From: an archaeon | GTDB lineage: Archaea > Nanobdellota > Nanobdellia > Woesearchaeales > JAHJEM01 | NCBI GenBank assembly: GCA_020057445.1 | Contig: JAGVFV010000123.1 | Location: forward strand, 1 to 6,727 | DNA: 6,727 nt | Direction: 5' to 3' | In this document: in pieces, positions 1 to 4,048 of the stretch | How positions within the stretch are numbered: position 1 is the first letter of the stretch | Layout: the number at the start of each line of letters is the position of its first letter | Translations under genes and position numbers: made by a program | Notes under the pieces: model-generated | Databases searched by the model: none | Told to the model about the DNA's origin: nothing | Seen by the model: only the letters and a program-made list of their open reading frames with translations

Positions 1-258
1 CCCCCTGAACAATAATGAGAGCTTAGCAAGCTTTGCAGAGCATTCATCGATGCCCTTTTGCACCTCAACAAGATCTGACCTGACCACTTTCGCATTCCGA
101 AACAAGAATGACTTGTCCGCGTTCATGTCCTCATCACGGTCGATGATCGACGAAAACACCTTTGTCGACTCGTCCTCAAGCATGAGGATCTTTGTGGCAA
201 GCTTCTGCACATATCCTTGCATCTCCGACAGCTCATCCTGGCTCAACATGATCCTCAT
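1..258 (-). CDS. Unrecognised helical protein, N-terminal part, runs off the left edge
   Basis: The minus strand is open without a stop from the start codon to the window edge, giving 86 residues of an incomplete protein. The product begins MRIMLSQDELSEMQ and is rich in charged and aliphatic residues with almost no Pro or Gly, so it should be mostly alpha-helical, possibly coiled coil. I see no signal peptide, membrane segment or catalytic motif, and I do not recognise the family. Two ATG codons are adjacent (at 261 and 258). I chose 258 because an AGGA ribosome-binding core at 265-268 lies 6 nt before it, the spacing used elsewhere in this window. The gene is divergent from the large coiled-coil gene at 525 and shares a 266-nt promoter region with it, so the two could be co-regulated; that is inference. 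Codon choice resembles the neighbouring genes. Confidence 0.75.
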   Translation of the reverse strand, partial: MRIMLSQDELSEMQGYVQKLATKILMLEDESTKVFSSIIDRDEDMNADKSFLFRNAKVVRSDLVEVQKGIDECSAKLAKLSLLFRG

Positions 259-271
259 CATACTTCCTGCT

Positions 272-286
272 CTTTAAATATTTATG
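272..286 (-). promoter_or_regulatory. AT-rich probable TATA element of the left-hand gene
   Basis: On the minus strand the stretch ATAAATATTTAAAG lies 14-28 nt before the chosen start codon. A TATA box here would put the transcription start at or very near the start codon, so the message would be leaderless or have a very short leader. That fits poorly with the visible AGGA ribosome-binding core, so the true TATA element could lie a few bases further upstream, within the adjacent palindrome. Confidence 0.4.
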
Positions 287-287
287 T

Positions 288-305
288 GAAATTTCGCGAA
301 ATTTC
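288..305. repeat. 18-bp perfect palindrome, candidate operator
   Basis: GAAATTTCGCGAAATTTC is fully self-complementary with no loop, the form expected for a site bound by a symmetric protein dimer. It directly abuts the AT-rich promoter element of the minus-strand gene, where the TFB recognition element would lie. A repressor or activator bound here could control that gene and perhaps the divergent one. No regulator gene is visible in the window. Confidence 0.5.
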
Positions 306-357
306 TCATCCTAAAAAACTCGGGATTCAGCGAGAGGCGCAAAACGCTTTAGCTCGA

Positions 358-426
358 GCTGCTCAGGAATCTAAGAAGATTTCTGGCACAATAAACCCTA
401 AAGGATTAATTGTGTCCTCGAGCAGC
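358..426. other. Possible three-way-junction fold in the divergent promoter region
   Basis: An outer stem of seven perfect pairs joins 358-364 (GCTGCTC) to 420-426 (GAGCAGC). It encloses two hairpins: 366-372 with 377-383 (seven pairs including one G-T, loop AAGA), and 387-414 (eleven pairs with two mismatches, AA loop). Together they account for nearly all of the 69 nt. It lies upstream of the TATA box at 466, so it is not part of the coiled-coil gene's leader. It could be a small RNA or a cruciform-forming regulatory DNA. No promoter for it is evident on either strand, so transcription is unproven. Confidence 0.3.
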
Positions 427-458
427 GAGTTTTTGTTATCTCCATTAGTAAATCGTAA

Positions 459-473
459 CGAAACATTTTTATA
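459..473 (+). promoter_or_regulatory. BRE and TATA box of the coiled-coil gene
   Basis: CGAAA at 459-463 matches the purine-rich archaeal TFB recognition element and is followed by TTTTTATA at 466-473, a good archaeal TATA box. Transcription should begin about 25 nt downstream, near 495-498, leaving a leader of about 30 nt that contains the GGGGTGA ribosome-binding site. Confidence 0.6.
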
Positions 474-480
474 CAATCTC

Positions 481-505
481 CCTTGAAATACTCGTATTTC
501 GAAGG
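481..505. repeat. Inverted repeat over the predicted transcription start
   Basis: CCTTGAAATAC (481-491) pairs with 494-505 across a 2-nt centre; the only imperfection is the unpaired G501. It lies between the TATA box and the ribosome-binding site, over the expected start of transcription at about 495-498. That position suits a repressor operator better than an RNA leader hairpin, because only the right arm would be transcribed. Confidence 0.45.
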
Positions 506-524
506 AAAAAAGGGGTGAACAGTA

Positions 525-2885
525 GTGGATGATATCGATATAGAGCCTCCTGAAGCGCCAGTCCTGCAAGATGCTCCAGATGAAATCCCTCTGCCCCCTC
601 CAAGCCTCCAAAAAAAGAAAGGATTCTTCGGCAAGCTCTTTGAGAAAAAAGCAAAGACGCAAACCACAAATTCCCCTCCTGTTGAGCAGATGCCTCCACC
701 GCCAGCTCCTGTTGAGCAGATGCCTCCACCGTCCCTTGCAGACCCTCCATCCGGACTTCCCACTTTTGACCAGATGGCAACTCCTGAACCTCCTGAACCA
801 GGGTCACAAGAAGAACTCCTCCCCCTGCCAGACCTTGATAATTTTTATCACGAGCATGCAGAGGAGCTTGAACAATTGAAAAAAAAGCTCGGGGACGAAT
901 TCGTCGTCCCACCTGAAGATCAAGACCAAATCACGATCGAGCTTGACGAGAAACCGACCATCGGGCAGATGCTCAAGAAAAAACCAGCGCAAGAACCTAT
1001 GATCATAGAACTGGAAACGCCTGAGGAAAAAAACACGTTCCTGCAAGACGAGCAGCCAAGGCAAGCTTCATCACCATCTTCCTCATTCCTCTCCTCATCT
1101 CCCGCACGTCCTTCAATCCTGCCTGCTTCGTCATCATCTGCACGTTCTTCCCTGTCTTCATCATCTCCGCCACCTGCTCCGCCACGTCCTTCTTCAACCC
1201 TTCTCGGCATGAAAGGCAGGGTCGAGAAGCGGAAGGTGACTATCGACGCCATCGCGACAGAACCGGATCCTTTCGCCGCATTCAAGGAACAGGAAAAGAT
1301 GCTCGCGACGACACCAGAGCTTCCTGACCCGCTTCCTGTAGGACGCTATCTCAGCGACGACGAGATCCGCCAGGTCATCTCAGGGCTTGAGAAAGGAAGC
1401 TACGCGACCTACAGCAAGACAATCGCTTCCTACCTGGACTCATTAGAAGCAGAACTTGCCGAGATCGTCAAGTCCCCTTATGCAAAGGGAAAGGCAAAAA
1501 AACCAGGGACAGCAAACTCCACTCTCTTCTTCAAGCTCCACAAGGCAGCAAACACAGGCGAACTCATCAAGCTCCTCAAGACCATAGAATTCATCTACAA
1601 GGTCGACCTCAACACCCTCGCCATCAGGAACGGAAAAGACATCGAGGAATGGCTGACGAAGTTTATCGAAGCTGAACGCGCAAAAGAAGACCGTGACTTC
1701 CTCGAAAAACAGCTCACCTATTCATTTGATTCTGCCTTCAAGGAGTTCAAGAGAAGCGTCGAGCGTGAAAAGCACGAGCTTGACTTCCTTTACGCAAGGC
1801 TCTTGAAAGAGAAAGAGGCGATAGAGACCCATAAGAAAGAGCTCACGAGCCACCGCGAGAACCTTGTCCGCGACAAGGAGAACCATGATTCTCTCGTCGA
1901 CGCGAAAGTCGCTGCAGTCCAGGCAGAATTTGCGAGAAAAGAGCTTGGCATGCGAAAGGAATACGAAGCAAGATTCCAGAAGCTCGAAAAGACAAAAGAA
2001 GAATTCGAGCGTCTCAAGAAGAGGCAGGACCTTGACATCTATTCAGAACTGCAAAAAGTCGAAAAGCTGAAGACCACTGCAGAGGGCGAAGCATTCACAC
2101 TTGAAGAAGACAAGTCGCAATTCGAAAAAGACAGGAAGGCTTTTCGCCTCGAGCAGAAAAACACGATTGATACGGCAAAGAAGCAGCTTGTGGAGATGCG
2201 CGAAGAAGAAAAAGACCTTCGCAAAGCGATCATCGACGAGCGCACACGGCTCGAGAAGCTGCAGAAAGACTTTGACGAACGGGTAAAGAGGCAGTACTTC
2301 ACCATGTCCAACAACCTTGGCAAGGAAAAAGGCGCATTCCAAGAATTCCGAAATGCAGAACTTGACAAGCTCACCCTCATCCGACAGGCACTCGAAAAAG
2401 AAAAGACAGACATCACCGCAATCAAGAATGAGCTCACCCGCCAGGAAGAGCGCATCAAGGCGATCATCAACGAGCAAAAGGCGCAAGTGAGAGAAGATCT
2501 CGACGAGATGAGAAAGATCGACATGAACCTCGAACAGGTCGAAGTGAACATACGAAACCAAAAAGAAGTCCTCGAACACGAAGGATTCCAGAAATACATC
2601 CAGGCAAAACTCCAGGAAGTCAACCCGGGAAGCCTCGACCATGTCGAACTTGCGCACACAGTCGTCGAAGAGCACGAATTTGAAAAGGCGCTCTACAAGG
2701 ACTTATCCGACCTCATCGATGAATGCAAACAGCTCCTCGCAGAAGACAAGCTCGCAGAGGCGAAGATTCTCTACAACACCATCAGGCAGAGATACGCAAG
2801 CTCAGACCTGACAAAGAACGAGAAGTCACTCCTCCACAACCAGATCCGCGAGCTCTATGACGACATTCATTTGCATGATCTCTAA
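525..2885 (+). CDS. Large coiled-coil protein with disordered Pro/Ser-rich N-terminus
   Basis: This 786-residue protein has no signal peptide and no transmembrane segment, so it is probably cytoplasmic. Residues 1-235 are low complexity: an acidic Pro-rich start, a basic aromatic motif KKKGFFGKLFEKK (30-42) that may bind a membrane or partner, two PVEQMPPP repeats (52-69), and a Ser/Pro stretch (182-224). Residues 270-395 look like a small helical domain (LSDDEIRQVISGLEKG, later IEFIYKVDLNTLAIRNG). Residues about 400-690 are continuous Lys/Glu-rich heptad sequence, a long coiled coil. The last 90 residues form a helical cap with DECKQLLAEDKLAEAKILYNTIRQRY and a NQIRELYDDIHL end, resembling a short TPR-like hairpin. 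The GTG start is supported by GGTG at 514-517, 7 nt upstream, and the BRE/TATA promoter. The gene stands alone, divergent from the left gene and convergent with the exosome operon. A structural, scaffold or chromosome-organising role is possible, but no family could be named. Confidence 0.9.
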   Translation: MDDIDIEPPEAPVLQDAPDEIPLPPPSLQKKKGFFGKLFEKKAKTQTTNSPPVEQMPPPPAPVEQMPPPSLADPPSGLPTFDQMATPEPPEPGSQEELLPLPDLDNFYHEHAEELEQLKKKLGDEFVVPPEDQDQITIELDEKPTIGQMLKKKPAQEPMIIELETPEEKNTFLQDEQPRQASSPSSSFLSSSPARPSILPASSSSARSSLSSSSPPPAPPRPSSTLLGMKGRVEKRKVTIDAIATEPDPFAAFKEQEKMLATTPELPDPLPVGRYLSDDEIRQVISGLEKGSYATYSKTIASYLDSLEAELAEIVKSPYAKGKAKKPGTANSTLFFKLHKAANTGELIKLLKTIEFIYKVDLNTLAIRNGKDIEEWLTKFIEAERAKEDRDFLEKQLTYSFDSAFKEFKRSVEREKHELDFLYARLLKEKEAIETHKKELTSHRENLVRDKENHDSLVDAKVAAVQAEFARKELGMRKEYEARFQKLEKTKEEFERLKKRQDLDIYSELQKVEKLKTTAEGEAFTLEEDKSQFEKDRKAFRLEQKNTIDTAKKQLVEMREEEKDLRKAIIDERTRLEKLQKDFDERVKRQYFTMSNNLGKEKGAFQEFRNAELDKLTLIRQALEKEKTDITAIKNELTRQEERIKAIINEQKAQVREDLDEMRKIDMNLEQVEVNIRNQKEVLEHEGFQKYIQAKLQEVNPGSLDHVELAHTVVEEHEFEKALYKDLSDLIDECKQLLAEDKLAEAKILYNTIRQRYASSDLTKNEKSLLHNQIRELYDDIHLHDL
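678..731 (+). repeat. In-frame tandem repeat in the coiled-coil gene
   Basis: Two identical 24-bp copies (678-701 and 708-731) with a 30-bp period encode PVEQMPPP twice. Identity at the third codon positions shows a recent duplication, probably by slippage, in the disordered N-terminal region. Copy number may differ between strains. Confidence 0.85.
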
Positions 2886-2922
2886 TTTCTGACAGCACTG
2901 AAGAGGCACTCACATCGAAATG

Positions 2923-2936
2923 TTTTCCCGTTTTCC
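2923..2936 (+). terminator. T-rich candidate terminator of the coiled-coil gene
   Basis: Two T4 runs separated by CCCG lie about 40 nt after the stop codon. Archaeal transcription often ends at such T-rich non-template tracts without a hairpin. A T6 run at 3184-3189 could act as a back-up. The tracts are short, so this is tentative. Confidence 0.3.
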
Positions 2937-2980
2937 TGCCGTTCAGCCAAAAAAAATTGATTGCTCGATACTCGGGTCCA

Positions 2981-3126
2981 TACAAAGTAACGCTCGGCGT
3001 TACTTGTACACGCAAACCCACAGGTTTGCGTTGTACCCCGCCGCTCTCCTTGAGCTAGGCTCAAGGGGGAACTTTGAACTTTGTTCAAAGGCAAAAAAAC
3101 CGGAGTTTTGCGAACAACTTGGTTGT
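2981..3126. repeat. Run of five contiguous hairpins with unrelated sequences
   Basis: Five inverted repeats follow each other closely. (1) 2981-2993 with 2997-3008: 12 pairs, one unpaired A, loop TCG. (2) 3006-3018 with 3023-3036: 13 pairs, unpaired T3032, loop CACA. (3) 3046-3055 with 3059-3068: 10 pairs including one G-T, loop TAG. (4) 3072-3079 with 3083-3090: 8 perfect pairs, loop TTT. (5) 3114-3118 with 3122-3126: 5 pairs, loop TTG. A weaker stem (3096-3100 with 3105-3109) sits between the last two. The arms differ between hairpins, so this is not a sequence repeat: only the pairing is shared. Hairpins 1 and 2 share bases 3006-3008 and so compete at their bases. Possible roles are a two-way terminator, a structured RNA, or binding sites for a hairpin-recognising protein. 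Confidence 0.7.
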
Positions 3127-3221
3127 GATAGCTGCGGCTGGGATTGTTCATTTTCATAAGGATTACACCTGCGCTGTATTCTCTTTTTTCGATCTCGCTG
3201 GGATTAAGCTAATTTTACCAT

Positions 3222-3247
3222 ATTTTACCGGGATTCCCGGTATAAAT
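3222..3247. repeat. Hairpin carrying a TATA-like right arm
   Basis: ATTTTACCGGG (3222-3232) pairs with 3236-3247 across an ATT loop with a single extra A in the right arm, giving 11 pairs. A direct copy of ATTTTACC lies 10 nt upstream (3212-3219). The right arm includes TATAAAT, which could be a plus-strand TATA box. Transcription would then start near 3268-3272, just inside the large inverted repeat that follows. Confidence 0.5.
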
Positions 3248-3255
3248 AGTAATAT

Positions 3256-3375
3256 TGTATTTGTTTAGCGCCTTCGAAATTCTCGATGGTATAATTACGA
3301 GCGCTGCGTCCCCCTGCAACGCGCTGGATTCTTAACGAGAAAAGATTTCGACCTTTTGGGTGCTAATCAAATACA
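3256..3375. other. 120-nt element with long inverted ends, candidate structured RNA or small mobile element
   Basis: The ends pair over 17 positions: TGTATTTGTTTAGCGCC (3256-3272) with 3359-3375, one T-T mismatch and one G-T pair. Pairing resumes inward with TCGAAAT (3274-3280) to 3345-3351, then TCTCG (3281-3285) to 3336-3340 beyond a 4-nt AAAG bulge. In the centre, AGCGCTGC (3300-3307) pairs with 3316-3325 around a GTCCCCCT loop with two unpaired bases. This makes a rod-like fold of about 36 pairs with asymmetric internal loops, as in many stable RNAs. A TATA-like TATAAATA at 3241-3248 would start plus-strand transcription close to 3268. The fold could instead be a terminal inverted repeat element, but no flanking target duplication is evident. 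I do not recognise it as a known RNA family. Confidence 0.5.
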
Positions 3376-3376
3376 G

Positions 3377-3390
3377 ATACGATAACGTAT
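3377..3390 (-). terminator. Small hairpin just after the MazG-like gene
   Basis: ATACG and CGTAT form five pairs around a 4-nt loop, beginning 5 nt after the stop codon on the minus strand, followed by a moderately T-rich stretch. It might help to end or protect the transcript. The stem is short and the T tract weak. Confidence 0.2.
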
Positions 3391-3395
3391 TGGAC

Positions 3396-3713
3396 TCATT
3401 TCTTTATCCATTCCCTGGTGATCCACTTCTTCATCAGCGCCTCTTCAAGGTCAATCTCAAGGATGGTCGAGATCACGAATGCCAATCCGACCACATCAGA
3501 CAATTCCTTAGCCATCTCTTTCTTGGACTCGTCAGGAGACAGATATTTTTCCGGCCTGCACTTCCTCTTATGGACGATGTACGACTGCACGAACTCGCCA
3601 AGCTCCTCATTGAGCTTCAACATCAGATAGTCATCAGTGACATGAATCTTATCCCTTTCTGCATTGGAAAGGAACCTTTTTGCGATCTGGTCCTGTAATT
3701 CCTTCAGTTCCAT
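3396..3713 (-). CDS. MazG-like nucleotide pyrophosphohydrolase
   Basis: A 105-residue all-helical protein of the MazG-like NTP pyrophosphatase group, whose members hydrolyse (d)NTPs or related nucleotides to monophosphate and pyrophosphate using bound Mg2+. The signature EExxE is at residues 36-40 (EELGE) and ExxD at 70-73 (ELSD), so all four predicted metal ligands are present. The 29 residues between them hold a basic loop (HKRKCRPEKY). The length fits a single-domain MazG-like protein rather than the longer two-domain MazG. The substrate cannot be told from sequence; house-cleaning of aberrant nucleotides is the usual suggestion. The ATG start is supported by AGAGG at 3721-3725, 7 nt upstream. 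It lies 78 nt behind rpoK on the same strand, so it may be the last gene of the exosome operon or be expressed separately, since two hairpins and a T-rich tract intervene. Confidence 0.8.
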   Translation of the reverse strand: MELKELQDQIAKRFLSNAERDKIHVTDDYLMLKLNEELGEFVQSYIVHKRKCRPEKYLSPDESKKEMAKELSDVVGLAFVISTILEIDLEEALMKKWITREWIKK

Positions 3714-3727
3714 TTTTATTCCTCTAT

Positions 3728-3745
3728 ACTATTCTCTGGAATAGT
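3728..3745 (-). repeat. Hairpin just before the MazG-like gene's ribosome-binding site
   Basis: ACTATTC and GAATAGT form seven perfect pairs around a 4-nt loop (CAGA on the minus strand). The hairpin ends only 2 nt before the AGAGG ribosome-binding sequence, so in the transcript it could affect ribosome access or stabilise a processed 5' end. Confidence 0.5.
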
Positions 3746-3748
3746 GAC

Positions 3749-3762
3749 GCGTCGCTTGACGC
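3749..3762 (-). repeat. Second hairpin in the rpoK to MazG-like gap
   Basis: GCGTC and GACGC form five G/C-rich pairs around a 4-nt loop, 3 nt from the neighbouring hairpin. The pair sits directly downstream of the T-rich tract behind rpoK. Confidence 0.4.
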
Positions 3763-3763
3763 A

Positions 3764-3779
3764 AGAAAACCAAACAGGC
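3764..3779 (-). terminator. T-rich tract after rpoK, possible partial terminator
   Basis: On the minus strand CTGTTTGGTTTTCTT begins 13 nt after the rpoK stop codon. Such tracts can end archaeal transcription, here perhaps only partly, since no clear TATA box for the MazG-like gene is seen in the remaining bases before it. Confidence 0.25.
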
Positions 3780-3791
3780 TTCTCGCGAACC

Positions 3792-4046
3792 CTAATCCGT
3801 AGATTTCCTCATCTCAGTCCTCATCCTTCCTTGAGGGGGAAGGCGCTTGACCTTCATGGGGATGACTCCCGCGGCATATTCCTTCTTCGCGATCTCGATA
3901 GGATTGAAGCTGATATCTTCCAGGTCCTTCTGACTAAGCTTGACCAGGATCGGCGCACCCATCGATATCTGCAAGGCACGGCTGCCGATGATCCTCGTCT
4001 TCTCGTACTTGGTATGCTCATCCTCGGACAGTTCGATCTTTTTCAT
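3792..4046 (-). CDS. rpoK: DNA-directed RNA polymerase subunit K (Rpb6 family)
   Basis: RpoK is the archaeal counterpart of eukaryotic Rpb6 and bacterial omega. It is a small core subunit that clamps the largest subunit and supports assembly of RNA polymerase. The 84-residue product has the family signature: TKYEKTRIIGSRALQISMGAP at residues 12-32 and PIEIAKKEYAAGVIP at 49-63, followed by a basic tail. Length is normal for archaea. Two ATGs are possible. The first (4052) overlaps the rrp42 stop but has GGAGG directly against it with no spacing, while the second (4046) has GGAGG (4053-4057) exactly 6 nt upstream, so I chose the second. The gap to rrp42 is 2 nt, implying translational coupling. 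In many archaea rpoK sits with rpoN, ribosomal protein and enolase genes; placement behind rrp42 is less usual. Confidence 0.93.
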   Translation of the reverse strand: MKKIELSEDEHTKYEKTRIIGSRALQISMGAPILVKLSQKDLEDISFNPIEIAKKEYAAGVIPMKVKRLPPQGRMRTEMRKSTD

Positions 4047-4048
4047 CT

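Larger units (their letters stand above)
2886..3395. other. 510-nt convergent gap without a credible gene
   Basis: This gap separates the ends of the coiled-coil gene and the MazG-like gene. Both strands carry open frames of 79 and 91 codons (2920-3159 and 2882-3157), but they translate to mixed Cys/Ser/Arg-rich sequence unlike a folded protein, have no convincing ribosome-binding site and lie across the hairpins. Apart from the hairpins listed separately, 2886-2980 holds only T-rich stretches and an A-run. Region 3127-3221 holds a T6 run (3184-3189) and two copies of GCTGGGATT exactly 60 nt apart (3137-3145, 3197-3205). No tRNA, rRNA or CRISPR pattern is present. Confidence 0.7.

Noticed and set aside
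2039..2675. Two long antisense open frames of 206 and 210 codons opposite the coiled-coil gene
   Set aside because: Lys/Glu-rich codons such as AAG and GAA give Leu/Phe/Ser-rich antisense frames without stops. Both translations are low-complexity shadows.
2981..3126. CRISPR array
   Set aside because: There is no recurring repeat sequence. Each hairpin is different and the spacing is not that of repeats and spacers.
2981..3126. Integron attC site or insertion-sequence end
   Set aside because: No attC core sites, no transposase or integrase gene and no target duplication could be seen.
2882..3157. Minus-strand open frame of 91 codons in the same gap
   Set aside because: It mirrors the previous frame over the same hairpins, ends at the edge of the coiled-coil gene and has no convincing start signal.
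2920..3159. Plus-strand open frame of 79 codons in the convergent gap
   Set aside because: The translation is a Cys/Ser/Arg mixture with no family resemblance, there is no good ribosome-binding site, and it is explained by chance across the hairpin run.
3256..3375. H/ACA guide RNA
   Set aside because: An ACA is present at 3373-3375, but it falls inside the pairing arm instead of just after a stem, and no clear pseudouridylation pocket at the standard distance was found.
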